Shown: one piece after another, positions 17,065 through 26,438 of the stretch
Numbering within the stretch: position 1 is the first letter of the stretch
How the letters are laid out: every line of letters begins with the position of its first letter
Source: Arcobacter sp. CECT 8983
Lineage (GTDB): Bacteria > Campylobacterota > Campylobacteria > Campylobacterales > Arcobacteraceae
Direction of reading: 5' to 3'
Assembly: GCF_004118855.1 (NCBI RefSeq)
Contig: NZ_PDKF01000008.1
Span: forward strand, 533,617 to 597,616
DNA length: 64,000 nt
Notes under the pieces: model-generated
The model's input: the letters and a program-made list of their open reading frames with translations, nothing else
Databases searched by the model: none
What the model was told of the DNA's origin: nothing
Program-made: the position numbers and the translations under genes

Positions 17065-18759
17065 ATGAGAATAACTGGCGCAAAAATGGTTACAGAATCA
17101 TTAAAAGAGGAAGGGGTAGATGTAGTATTTGGTTACCCTGGTGGCGCTATTATGAATGTCTATGACGAAATTTATAAGCAGAGTTTTTTTCAACATATAT
17201 TAACTAGACACGAGCAAGCAGCAATACATGCTGCTGAAGGTTTTGCTAAATCTACTGGTAAAGTAGGTGTTGCTATTGTAACAAGTGGACCTGGTTTTAC
17301 TAATGCAGTAACTGGGTTAGCAGATGCATATATGGATTCAGTTCCAATGGTTGTTATTTCAGGACAAGTTCCAACAACAATCATCGGAACTGATGGTTTC
17401 CAAGAAATAGATGCAGTTGGTATTAGTAGACCATGTACAAAACATAACTATCTAGTAAATGATATTAAAGATTTACCAAGAATTATAAAAGAGGCATTTC
17501 ATATAGCAGCAACAGGGAGACCTGGTCCTGTACATATTGATATTCCTAAAGATATTACAGCTGAAGTAGCTAACTTTGAATATCCTAAAGAGGTTGATAT
17601 CCCAACATATAAACCTACTGTTAATTACAATAAAAGACAATTAAAAAAAGCAATGGGTGCAATTGCAAAATCTAAAAAACCACTACTTTATGTTGGTGGT
17701 GGTGCAATTTTAGCAAATTGTGCTTATGAGATTAGAGAATTTGCAAAGATGACAAATATTCCAGTTGTTGAAACACTTATGGCAAGAGGTGTTATGGGTG
17801 ATGACAATGAATTATTTATGGGAATGTTAGGTATGCATGGTGAGTTTGCAGCTAATATGGCAGCTCATGATACTGATTGCATTATCTCTTTAGGTGCAAG
17901 ATTTGATGATAGGGTTACAGGTAGACTTGATGAATTTGCAAAAAAAGCAAAAGTAATTCATGTTGATGTTGATCCAACTTCTATTGGCAAATTAGTGGAT
18001 ACAAATTATCCAATTGTAGGGGATTTAAAAGTAACTGTTGAAGGTATGATTGAAGCTGCAAAAGATATGCAGTTTAACGAATATACTAACTGGGTTTCTT
18101 TATTAAGAGACTATAAAGAAAAAGAACCATTAAGATATCAAGATTCTGATTCAGTTATTAAACCACAGTGGGCTATTGAAAGAGTTGGACAAATTTTAGG
18201 TGAAAATGCAATTATTTCTACTGATGTTGGACAACATCAAATGTGGACTGCACAATTTTACCCATTCTCTTTCCCAAGACAATGGAATACATCAGGTGGT
18301 TTAGGAACTATGGGATTTGGACTTCCAGGAGCAATGGGTGTTGCAAGAGGTAATCCAGACAAAGTATCTATTAACTTCACTGGTGATGGTTCAATTTTAA
18401 TGAATATCCAAGAATTAATGACTTGTGTTGAATATAATTTACCAGTTATTAATATTATTCTAAATAATAACTATCTTGGAATGGTAAGACAATGGCAAAC
18501 ACTATTCTATGAAAATAGATTATCTGAAACAGATTTAAGTGCACAGCCTGACTTTAAAAAACTTGTAGAAGCATTTGGTGGAGTAGGATATAGAGTTTCT
18601 ACAAAAAAAGAGTTTGAAGAAGCTTTAAAAGATGCAGTAGAAAAGAAAAAACCTGCAATGATTGATGTTATTGTAGCAAGAGATGAGATTGTATTACCAA
18701 TGGTTCCAAATGGACATGCACTAAATGAAATGACTTTATTAGGAGATAGCAATGAATAA
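17065..18759 (+). CDS. ilvB: acetolactate synthase large subunit
   Basis: 564 residues; ThDP-dependent condensation of pyruvate in valine, leucine and isoleucine synthesis. GYPGGAIMNVYDE and RHEQAAIHAAEG (catalytic Glu) form the N-terminal PYR domain, and the ThDP/Mg motif GDGSILMNIQELMT...NIILNN lies near 440-470. The FAD-binding middle domain is present (ISLGARFDDRVTG). Overlaps the small-subunit gene by 8 bp, so translationally coupled. Confidence 0.95.
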   Translation: MRITGAKMVTESLKEEGVDVVFGYPGGAIMNVYDEIYKQSFFQHILTRHEQAAIHAAEGFAKSTGKVGVAIVTSGPGFTNAVTGLADAYMDSVPMVVISGQVPTTIIGTDGFQEIDAVGISRPCTKHNYLVNDIKDLPRIIKEAFHIAATGRPGPVHIDIPKDITAEVANFEYPKEVDIPTYKPTVNYNKRQLKKAMGAIAKSKKPLLYVGGGAILANCAYEIREFAKMTNIPVVETLMARGVMGDDNELFMGMLGMHGEFAANMAAHDTDCIISLGARFDDRVTGRLDEFAKKAKVIHVDVDPTSIGKLVDTNYPIVGDLKVTVEGMIEAAKDMQFNEYTNWVSLLRDYKEKEPLRYQDSDSVIKPQWAIERVGQILGENAIISTDVGQHQMWTAQFYPFSFPRQWNTSGGLGTMGFGLPGAMGVARGNPDKVSINFTGDGSILMNIQELMTCVEYNLPVINIILNNNYLGMVRQWQTLFYENRLSETDLSAQPDFKKLVEAFGGVGYRVSTKKEFEEALKDAVEKKKPAMIDVIVARDEIVLPMVPNGHALNEMTLLGDSNE

Positions 18760-19249
18760 TTTTAATCACTATTATGATTCAGAAACAACAAGACAGGTTA
18801 TCTCAGTAATTGTCATTAATGAACATAACGTTTTATCTAGAATTGTAGGACTTTTTTCTGCAAGAGGTTATAATATTGATTCTTTAACTGTAGCACCAAT
18901 GACTGGTTCAAAGTATTCTAGAATGACTATTGTTACAACTGGAAGTAAAAGAGTTATTGATCAAATTGTTAAACAATTAAATAAATTAATTCCTGTTTTA
19001 AAAGTAAATGAACACCAAAATGTTATTGAAAAAGAGACAGTATTAATTAAAATACCAATTGAACAACCTCTTAGTGATATTGAGGTGATTGCAAGAGCAT
19101 ACAACGGTCACATCCAAAATGTTACACATGATGCAATAGTTATTTCTGCAACGGATGCACCAAGTAGAATTGCAAATTTTACAAATATTATGAATAAATA
19201 CAAACCACTAGAAGTAGTAAAAAGTGGTGTTGTAGCAATGGAAAGATAG
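18752..19249 (+). CDS. ilvH: acetolactate synthase regulatory subunit
   Basis: 165 residues, two ACT-type domains. VISVIVINEHNVLSRIVGLF and RGYNIDSLTVAP are the N-terminal ACT signature binding valine for feedback inhibition; the second half (80-165) is the TPP-site activating domain. Begins inside the end of ilvB. Could also be named ilvN; the length supports the ilvH type. Confidence 0.93.
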   Translation: MNNFNHYYDSETTRQVISVIVINEHNVLSRIVGLFSARGYNIDSLTVAPMTGSKYSRMTIVTTGSKRVIDQIVKQLNKLIPVLKVNEHQNVIEKETVLIKIPIEQPLSDIEVIARAYNGHIQNVTHDAIVISATDAPSRIANFTNIMNKYKPLEVVKSGVVAMER

Positions 19250-19257
19250 GAAAAGCT

Positions 19258-20205
19258 TTGATTTTATCTGATATATTAGAAAAAGTAGATATTTATTTAG
19301 ATTCTAAATTAGAGGTTTCTGGTTTAAATACACTTTTAGATGCAAGTGAAAATGAAATCTCTTTTTTAGAGAATAAAAAGTACGTTAAAGATTTATCAAA
19401 AACTAAAGCAGGAGCTGTTTTAGTAAAAGAAGAGTTTAAAAAAGATGTTCCAGAAAATACAGTCGCAATTGTTTGTGAAGAGCCTTATTTAACTTTAGCA
19501 AGATTAAGTAAGTTCTTTGCTCCTAAGTTAGTAGAAACTGAAGGAAATGATTGTATTGTAGGTGAAAATACAAATATTATGCCTAATGTATATCTTGGAA
19601 AAGACTCAAAGATTGGTAAAAATAGTACAATTATGTCTGGAAGTTTTATTGGAGATAATGTATCTATTGGAGATAATACTATTATTTATCCTAATGTATC
19701 AGTTTATAGAGATTGTACTATTGGAGATGATTGTATAATTCATGCTGGAACAGTTATTGGAAGTGATGGTTTTGGTTTTGCTCATACAAAAATGGGAAAA
19801 TATATCAAAATATATCAAAATGGTAATGTAACAATAGGAAATGATGTTGAAATTGGAGCAAACTGTTCTATAGATAGAGCTACTTTTAATTCAACAATTA
19901 TTGGAAATGGTGTTAGACTTGATAATTTAGTTCATATTGCACATAACTGTGTTTTAAAAGATGGTTGTATTTTAACAGGACAAGTAGGACTTTCAGGTTC
20001 AACTATTTTAAACGAGTTTGTTATAATGGGTGGGCAAAGTGCAACAGCAGGCCACCTTGAAATAGCACCTTTTACTACTATTGCAGCACGTGGTGGAGTA
20101 ACTAAGTCTATTACTGAACCAAAGAAACAGTGGGCAGGCTTTCCATTATTTGAACATAGACAATGGCTAAAATTACAAAGTAGAATTGCAAAATTATTAA
20201 AATAA
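19258..20205 (+). CDS. lpxD: UDP-3-O-acylglucosamine N-acyltransferase
   Basis: 315 residues, TTG start 8 bp after ilvH, preceded by AGGAAAAG. The N-terminal uridine-binding domain (1-95) is followed by about ten left-handed beta-helix hexapeptide turns (IGKNSTIMSGSFIGDNVSIG). GSDGFGFA and the catalytic-type His in LVHIAHNC are visible. Third step of lipid A synthesis. The RLxxLE end is short and helical. An unusual operon partner for branched-chain amino acid genes. Confidence 0.93.
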   Translation: MILSDILEKVDIYLDSKLEVSGLNTLLDASENEISFLENKKYVKDLSKTKAGAVLVKEEFKKDVPENTVAIVCEEPYLTLARLSKFFAPKLVETEGNDCIVGENTNIMPNVYLGKDSKIGKNSTIMSGSFIGDNVSIGDNTIIYPNVSVYRDCTIGDDCIIHAGTVIGSDGFGFAHTKMGKYIKIYQNGNVTIGNDVEIGANCSIDRATFNSTIIGNGVRLDNLVHIAHNCVLKDGCILTGQVGLSGSTILNEFVIMGGQSATAGHLEIAPFTTIAARGGVTKSITEPKKQWAGFPLFEHRQWLKLQSRIAKLLK

Positions 20206-20215
20206 AGGCTTTAAA

Positions 20216-22450
20216 ATTTTAAAGAAAATTTTTTCACTAATCATACTTTTTTTAATTGTATATTTTGAATATGCAACTTTCGTATCTGATAAAAGTAGTG
20301 TGGGGCAGATAGGCTCTGTATTTGCTAATTTTTCTCACGCAAATTTTGGATTTTTATCATATGGATATTTATTACTATTATTTATACCTCTTTATATTAT
20401 AAATTTTAAAGAAAATTTTGATTGGAACGATTTTTCAATAAAAACTGTTTCAATTTTTTTATTATTGATTACTCTTTTAACTTTCCAATCTTTAATTTTA
20501 GAAGGAAAATTAAGTGGTGAAATAGGTAATTATATTGTGGATTCAATGATGCCTTTTATCGGAGTTGCAGGGCTTTGGATATTTGTTATTATAGGTTTTG
20601 TAATATCTTTTTTAATTCTTTTTGAAGATATGAGTTTCAATATTAATATGGAAAGAATCACTCCCAGTTTTAAAAAAGTAGATACTTCATCTAAACCTAA
20701 AAGAATTTCTAGTAGAAAAAAAGAGAAAAGACAAAGAACTCAAGCTCCTGTAAAAGAAGAAAAAACTTCTATTGAAGAAGAGGAAGAAATCCCTCAAATT
20801 GTAATTGAGGATAGTGCAGAGAGTATTACAGATATTAAAGTTGATGACTTAAATATAATTTCTTTAGATCAAGAAGAATTAAATGATGAAAATGTAAAAG
20901 AGATAAATATCTCTTCGGCTGAAGAAGAGATTTCTGATATTGATATAGAACAAGACAGTGCTTATCATGGAATTATTGTTGATGAATTAGAAGAAAATAA
21001 AAAACTTTTAGAAGATATTGAATTAGGGAAAATGGAAAAACCAAAGGATTTTGAACTTCCTCCAACTAAGTTTTTCCAAAATGCTCCAAAAGATAAGAAA
21101 TCAAAAGTTTCAGAAGCAGTAATTGATCAAAAAATTGAAGATTTATTAGAAAAACTTTTAATGTTTAAAATTGAAGGTGATGTAGTTAGAACTTATACAG
21201 GACCAGTAGTTACTACTTTTGAGTTTAAACCAGCTCCAAATGTAAAAGTTTCAAAGATATTAAATCTTCAAGATGATTTAGCAATGGCTTTAAAGGCTCA
21301 AACAATTAGAATTCAAGCTCCAATACCTGGAAAAGATGTTGTTGGGATTGAAGTTCCAAATGAAGATATGCAAACAATTTATATAAGAGAACTTCTAGAA
21401 AGTGAAATTTTCCAAAATTCTAAATCACCTTTAACAATGGTTTTAGGTAAAGATATTGTTGGAAAACCTTTTGTAACAGATTTAAAGAAATTACCACATT
21501 TACTTATAGCAGGTACTACTGGTTCAGGTAAATCTGTAGGTATTAATTCAATGATATTATCTCTTTTATATAAGAATTCTCCAGATAATCTTAGACTTGT
21601 AATGATAGATCCAAAAATGCTTGAGTTTTCAATGTATAATGATATTCCTCATCTTTTAACTCCTGTTATCACAAAGCCAACGGATGCAATCAATGCTTTA
21701 TCAAATATGGTTGCAGAAATGGAAAGAAGATATACATTAATGTCAAAAACAAAGACTAAAAATATTGAAAACTATAATGAAAAAGCAAAAAAAGAAGGAT
21801 ATGATAAAATCCCTTATATTGTTGTTGTTATTGATGAGTTAGCTGATTTAATGATGACAAGTGGAAAAGATGTAGAACACTCTATTGCTAGACTTGCACA
21901 AATGGCAAGAGCTAGTGGTATTCACTTAATTGTAGCAACACAAAGACCTTCTGTTGATGTTGTTACAGGGCTTATTAAAGCAAACTTACCAAGTAGATTA
22001 TCATATAAAGTAGGTCAAAAGGTTGACTCAAAAATTATTTTAGATTCTTTAGGTGCTGAATCTCTTCTTGGAAGAGGGGATATGTTATTTACACCTCCTG
22101 GTACTTCAAATATTGTAAGAATTCATGCTCCTTGGTCAAAAGAAGATGAAATTGAAGCAGTAGTTGATTTCTTAAAGTATCAAAGAGAAGTTGAATATGA
22201 TATGAACTTTGTAAAAGATAGAAATACATCAGATATTGCAGGTGCAACTGGTGTTGAACTTGGAGAATTAGATGAACTTTATGAAGATGCAAAATTAGTT
22301 GTGTTAAATGATAAGAAAACATCTATATCATATATTCAAAGAAAACTAAGAATAGGGTACAATAGAGCAGCTACAATTGTAGAACAATTAGAGCAAACAG
22401 GCGTTTTAAGTGAAGCAAATGCCAAAGGTAACAGAGAAATATTAATTTAA
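20216..22450 (+). CDS. ftsK: DNA translocase FtsK, probable AUU start
   Basis: The first canonical start codon in frame is GTG at 20300, but it lacks a ribosome site and would remove a perfect membrane helix. The frame stays open upstream to 20201 and encodes KKIFSLIILFLIVYFEYATF. AAAGG at 20204-20208 lies 7 nt before an ATT at 20216, so I place the start there (744 residues). Four membrane helices are followed by an acidic linker (to about 270), the RecA-like motor with GTTGSGKSVG and DELADLMM, and a C-terminal gamma domain (residues 675-744) that reads DNA polarity. It pumps DNA at the septum and, in Campylobacterota, activates XerH at dif, present at 38341. Confidence 0.85.
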   Translation: MLKKIFSLIILFLIVYFEYATFVSDKSSVGQIGSVFANFSHANFGFLSYGYLLLLFIPLYIINFKENFDWNDFSIKTVSIFLLLITLLTFQSLILEGKLSGEIGNYIVDSMMPFIGVAGLWIFVIIGFVISFLILFEDMSFNINMERITPSFKKVDTSSKPKRISSRKKEKRQRTQAPVKEEKTSIEEEEEIPQIVIEDSAESITDIKVDDLNIISLDQEELNDENVKEINISSAEEEISDIDIEQDSAYHGIIVDELEENKKLLEDIELGKMEKPKDFELPPTKFFQNAPKDKKSKVSEAVIDQKIEDLLEKLLMFKIEGDVVRTYTGPVVTTFEFKPAPNVKVSKILNLQDDLAMALKAQTIRIQAPIPGKDVVGIEVPNEDMQTIYIRELLESEIFQNSKSPLTMVLGKDIVGKPFVTDLKKLPHLLIAGTTGSGKSVGINSMILSLLYKNSPDNLRLVMIDPKMLEFSMYNDIPHLLTPVITKPTDAINALSNMVAEMERRYTLMSKTKTKNIENYNEKAKKEGYDKIPYIVVVIDELADLMMTSGKDVEHSIARLAQMARASGIHLIVATQRPSVDVVTGLIKANLPSRLSYKVGQKVDSKIILDSLGAESLLGRGDMLFTPPGTSNIVRIHAPWSKEDEIEAVVDFLKYQREVEYDMNFVKDRNTSDIAGATGVELGELDELYEDAKLVVLNDKKTSISYIQRKLRIGYNRAATIVEQLEQTGVLSEANAKGNREILI

Positions 22451-22530
22451 TCTATTAATCTTTTATTATAAACCCTGTTTTTATGTATTTTGTGCTAAAA
22501 TAATTTTATTATAAAGCAAAGGAGTATGTT

Positions 22531-23073
22531 ATGAATACAAGTATTGTAGGAAGACACATAGAATTAACAGAGCCAATTAAAGATTACGTTAATAGCTCAA
22601 TCGAAATTTTCAAAAAATATAATTTAGATATTATATCTGTTAATGCAATTATTGCACAAGAAGAAAAAAATGGTAGAAAAGCTTTTACTTTTGAATTCAC
22701 TTTAAATATTGCACATTTAGATACTGTAGTTGTTAAACAAAAAGATAAAGATTTATATGCAGCTGTTGATATTGCTGTAGATAGAGTATCAAAAGTTTTA
22801 AGAAGACATCATGATAAAATTACTGGTCATAAAGCAACTAAGCTTACAGAAGTAGTTTCTCAAGAGATTGAAGATAATATTGCTAATGAATTAGATAAAT
22901 TAGATTCTGAAATCTTCCCTGTTAGACTTGCATCTTATAAGCCAGTAGATATTGAAGAAGCATTAACTGAATTAAAAGAATCAGATGCATTATTCAAAGT
23001 ATTCTATGATAAAGATGATAATATGAGAGTATTATACAAATCAAAAGACGAAGGTAAATTTGGATTATATTAA
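22531..23073 (+). CDS. hpf: ribosome hibernation promoting factor, long form
   Basis: 180 residues. The N-terminal S30AE domain (1-100; GRHIELTEPIKDYV, RRHHDKITGHK) binds the 30S decoding site; the C-terminal domain (125-180; FPVRLASYKPVDIEEALTEL) dimerises and links two ribosomes into 100S particles. Long-form length. AAAGGAG lies before the ATG and GCTAAAAT is the likely -10. Followed by its own terminator. Confidence 0.92.
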   Translation: MNTSIVGRHIELTEPIKDYVNSSIEIFKKYNLDIISVNAIIAQEEKNGRKAFTFEFTLNIAHLDTVVVKQKDKDLYAAVDIAVDRVSKVLRRHHDKITGHKATKLTEVVSQEIEDNIANELDKLDSEIFPVRLASYKPVDIEEALTELKESDALFKVFYDKDDNMRVLYKSKDEGKFGLY

Positions 23074-23099
23074 GATATAATCTAAGATTACTAATTTAA

Positions 23100-23128
23100 G
23101 GTATTAGCATTGTGCTAATGCCTTTTTT
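23100..23128 (+). terminator. intrinsic terminator after hpf
   Basis: GGTATTAGCA, loop TTG, TGCTAATGCC (10 bp with one G-T pair) then six T. It ends the hpf transcript 25 bp before the der start. Confidence 0.85.
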
Positions 23129-23152
23129 ATTTTAAAAGGATATAAAGACTAT

Positions 23153-24589
23153 ATGGACAAAACACTTAAAAAGATTGCTTTAGTTGGTCAACCAAACGTA
23201 GGTAAATCATCACTATTTAATAGAATTGCAAAACAAAGAATAGCAATTGTTTCTGATATGGCTGGTACTACAAGGGATATTAGAAGACATGAAGTAGAAA
23301 TCTTAGAAAAAGATGCTTTAATGCTTGATACTGGTGGAATTGACGAAACTAATGATGCAATTTTTAGTAACGTTAAAAGAAAAGCCATAGAGTGTGCAAA
23401 AGAGGCTGATATAATACTTTTTATGGTAGATGGTAAAAGATTACCTGATGAAAAGGATAAAGAACTATTTTATGAGCTTCAAGACTTAGGAAAACAACTT
23501 GCATTAGTTGTAAATAAGATTGATAATGATAAAGAAAAAGAAAGATTATGGAATTTCTATGAATTTGGAATAGATGATGATAATCTTTTTGGAATTTCTG
23601 TTTCTCATAATAGGGGAACTAAAAGTTTATTTGAGTGGATAGCTGCAAGGCTTCCTACAAGAAAAATTGAACCAGAACTTATTATTAATAGTGAAATAGA
23701 GAATGAAGATCTTTCTTTAGAAGAGTTTTTAGATCCAGTTGAAGATATTAATGAAACAGCACAATTAGATGATGGTGAAGTTAAAGTTGCTATTATTGGA
23801 AGAGTAAATGTAGGAAAATCTTCAATTTTAAATGCACTTGTAGGAGAAGAAAGATCTGTAGTTTCACCTATTGCAGGTACTACAATAGATCCAGTTGATG
23901 AATCTTTTGATTATAAAGACAAGCATATTACTTTTGTTGATACAGCAGGTTTAAGAAGAAGAGGGAAAATTGAAGGTATAGAAAAATATGCTTTAAATAG
24001 AACTACTCAAATGTTAGAAAAAGCTAATTTAGCTCTTTTAGTTTTAGATGCTTCTACTGAATTAGTTGATTTAGATGAAAAAATTGCTGGATTAGTTGAT
24101 ACTTATGGTTTAGGAACAATTATTGTTTTAAATAAATGGGATGAAAATATGGATACCTTTAAAAAGCTTGAAGATAAAATTCGTTCAAAATTCAAGTTTT
24201 TATATTATGCTCCTATTATTGCAGTTTCAGCTAAGACAGGAAGAAGTATAGATAGACTAAAAGATAAAATTATAGAAATTTATGAAAATTATGCACAAAG
24301 AATTCCAACATCAGTATTAAATAAAATAATTGAAGAAGCAGTAATTAGACATGCTTTACCAAGTCCAAATGGTGCATATTTAAGAATATATTATACAACT
24401 CAATACGAGGTGAAGCCTCCAAGAGTTGCACTTATAATGAACAAACCACGACTACTACATTTTTCATATAAAAGATACTTAATTAATTTTTTAAGAAAAA
24501 ATATTAACTTTGAAGGAACTCCTATTCATATTATTGCAAGAGGAAAAGGTCAAAGAGATATAGATGAGGATGAAGTAGAAGATTTCTAA
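23153..24589 (+). CDS. der: ribosome biogenesis GTPase Der (EngA)
   Basis: 478 residues with two tandem G domains and a C-terminal KH-like domain. First P-loop GQPNVGKSSLF (10-22), DTGG and NKID; second GRVNVGKSSIL (about 215), DTAG and NKWD. The KH-like domain occupies 375-478. Der acts in 50S assembly. A 25-residue acidic linker separates the G domains. Starts after the hpf terminator; AAAAGGATA lies upstream. Confidence 0.95.
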   Translation: MDKTLKKIALVGQPNVGKSSLFNRIAKQRIAIVSDMAGTTRDIRRHEVEILEKDALMLDTGGIDETNDAIFSNVKRKAIECAKEADIILFMVDGKRLPDEKDKELFYELQDLGKQLALVVNKIDNDKEKERLWNFYEFGIDDDNLFGISVSHNRGTKSLFEWIAARLPTRKIEPELIINSEIENEDLSLEEFLDPVEDINETAQLDDGEVKVAIIGRVNVGKSSILNALVGEERSVVSPIAGTTIDPVDESFDYKDKHITFVDTAGLRRRGKIEGIEKYALNRTTQMLEKANLALLVLDASTELVDLDEKIAGLVDTYGLGTIIVLNKWDENMDTFKKLEDKIRSKFKFLYYAPIIAVSAKTGRSIDRLKDKIIEIYENYAQRIPTSVLNKIIEEAVIRHALPSPNGAYLRIYYTTQYEVKPPRVALIMNKPRLLHFSYKRYLINFLRKNINFEGTPIHIIARGKGQRDIDEDEVEDF

Positions 24590-24602
24590 TAAGGAGTTCT
24601 TC

Positions 24603-26195
24603 TTGAATATAAACACTTTTAAAAATGATATTTTTGGAGGTGTAACTGCAGCAATAGTTGCTTTACCTTTGGCATTAGCCTTTGGTGTAGCAAGTGGTGC
24701 AGGTGCAGCGGCAGGTCTTTATGGAGCAATTGTTTTAGGTTTTTTTGCTTCACTTTTTGGAGGAACTTCTACTCAAATTTCTGGTCCAACAGGACCTATG
24801 ACAGTAATTACTGCTTCAGCTATAGTAACTTTTCAAAATGATTTACAATCTGTTTTTAGTGTTATCTTTTTAGCTGGTTTAATCCAAATCTCTTTTGGTA
24901 TTGTTAAAATAGGAAAATGGATTAAATATATTCCTTATCCAGTTATTTCAGGTTTTATGTCAGGGATTGGAATAATAATTATTATATTGCAGATTAACTC
25001 TTTTTTAGGAGTTGCTTCTTATGGTTCTGTTATAGAAACAGTTATAAATATCCCAAATACGATAAAAAATGTAGATTTACATTCTCTTATAATTGCTTCA
25101 ATAACCCTAACAATAATGTTTTTTACTCCTAAAAAGATATCAAGTGTAATCCCTTCTGCTTTAATAGCATTAGTTTTCGTAACTTTATTTTCTATTTCAA
25201 TGGGATACTCAATTACAACTATTGGAGAAATTCCTATGGGATTGCCTAATATTGTTTTACCTTTTAGTTTTGATATTTTAAAACTTAGCACTATTATAAC
25301 TTTAGCAATAACCTTAGCCCTTTTAGGTTCAATTGATTCTTTACTTACATCTTTGGTTGCAGATTCTATGACAAAAACAAAGCATAAACCAGATAAAGAG
25401 CTTATTGCACAAGGAATAGGTAACTCAATTTGTTCTTTCTTTGGTGCAATTCCAGGTGCTGGTGCTACAATGAGAACAGTAATAAATATAAAAAGTGGTG
25501 GAACAACTAGAGCCTCAGGAGTAGTACACTCTTTAACACTTCTTTTAATTGTTTTAGTTCTAGCACCCTTTGCATCAAGTATTCCCCTTGCTGTATTATC
25601 AGGTATTTTAATAAAAGTGGGATTTGATATCTTAGATTACAAGTTTATAAAACTTATAACTAAAGTTTCAAGACAAGACTTACTTGTAATGATTACAGTA
25701 GTTTTATTAACTGTTTTTGTTGATTTAATTATGGCTGTTGGAGTAGGGATAACTTTTGCTTCTATTATTGCAGTATATAAGGTTTCAAAAAATACTAAAA
25801 TTAAAACTATCTATCCTAAAAAACAGTCAGGGTTTGATATAGATATTGAAGATAAATCAACTAAAATTATTAAAATTAAAGGTTCTTTATTTTTTGGAAC
25901 AGCTTCTATTCTTGATAGAAGAATAGATAAAGTAAGAGATAGAACAAAAACAATTATATTGGATTGTTTAGAAGTTAGTGTATTAGATCTTTCTGCTATT
26001 TTTATGTTAGAAGAAGTTATAACAAGATTAAAAAACAGAGATATTGAAGTAATTTTATTACTAAAAATTTCTGATAAAAAAAGAGTCATTACTTTAGATA
26101 AAAATAATATATTCAAAAATATAAATATATTTAATAAGTTGGATGATGCAGTTAACTCAATACAAAAAAATAGTTATAAAAGAAGCCCATTATAG
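24603..26195 (+). CDS. SulP family anion permease with STAS domain
   Basis: 530 residues, TTG start 11 bp after der with AAGGAG upstream. Family features include GLYGAIVLGFFASLFGG and QISGPTGPM in the first helices, and a C-terminal STAS domain (about 420-525) with LDCLEVSVLDLSAI. Only moderately similar to the SulP at 11879, so likely a different substrate such as bicarbonate versus sulfate. No partner carbonic anhydrase is adjacent. The 3-prime end is followed by the 6S RNA promoter. Confidence 0.88.
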   Translation: MNINTFKNDIFGGVTAAIVALPLALAFGVASGAGAAAGLYGAIVLGFFASLFGGTSTQISGPTGPMTVITASAIVTFQNDLQSVFSVIFLAGLIQISFGIVKIGKWIKYIPYPVISGFMSGIGIIIIILQINSFLGVASYGSVIETVINIPNTIKNVDLHSLIIASITLTIMFFTPKKISSVIPSALIALVFVTLFSISMGYSITTIGEIPMGLPNIVLPFSFDILKLSTIITLAITLALLGSIDSLLTSLVADSMTKTKHKPDKELIAQGIGNSICSFFGAIPGAGATMRTVINIKSGGTTRASGVVHSLTLLLIVLVLAPFASSIPLAVLSGILIKVGFDILDYKFIKLITKVSRQDLLVMITVVLLTVFVDLIMAVGVGITFASIIAVYKVSKNTKIKTIYPKKQSGFDIDIEDKSTKIIKIKGSLFFGTASILDRRIDKVRDRTKTIILDCLEVSVLDLSAIFMLEEVITRLKNRDIEVILLLKISDKKRVITLDKNNIFKNINIFNKLDDAVNSIQKNSYKRSPL

Positions 26196-26228
26196 CATAC
26201 TTTAATGTTTAATTCATATACAATTAGA

Positions 26229-26234
26229 TAAAAT
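26229..26234 (+). promoter_or_regulatory. -10 element of the 6S-like RNA
   Basis: TAAAAT preceded by an AT-rich stretch; the predicted start at about 26240-26241 coincides with the first base of the long closing stem of the RNA. Confidence 0.55.
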
Positions 26235-26239
26235 AGTAT

Positions 26240-26412
26240 ATATCTAAGTAGCACGGGATTTCCATTGTTGAGGGTCCGATACTATATTTTTGTAGATAAT
26301 GTAGATAACATGGTGTGTAGCTTTTCATTGCGTTTAGGCTCCTTAAATGTTACTCTTATTTGCTAACGTTGGCTTTTGTGGGCCGTTTAATGGTTAACGA
26401 CTACTTGGGTAT
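26240..26412 (+). ncRNA. ssrS: probable 6S RNA (purD motif)
   Basis: A 173-nt non-coding stretch between the SulP gene and purD. Its two ends pair over 12 bp: 5-prime ATATCTAAGTAG (26240-26251) with 3-prime CTACTTGGGTAT (26401-26412), allowing G-U pairs. The interior is unusually GC-richer than its flanks and has several short pairable blocks. Campylobacterales have a described conserved RNA upstream of purD (the purD motif), which from memory was later equated with epsilonproteobacterial 6S RNA, an inhibitor of sigma70 polymerase. Position, length and closing stem fit; the central bubble was not folded in detail. Confidence 0.7.
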
Positions 26413-26438
26413 TTTAATAATTTTTAGGGGAAATCAAA

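Noticed and set aside
20300..20302. GTG as the start of ftsK
   Set aside because: No ribosome site and it would cut away a complete first membrane helix encoded in frame just upstream.
11879..26195. The two SulP genes as a recent duplication
   Set aside because: The proteins differ throughout in loops, length and STAS sequence, so they are separate subfamilies.
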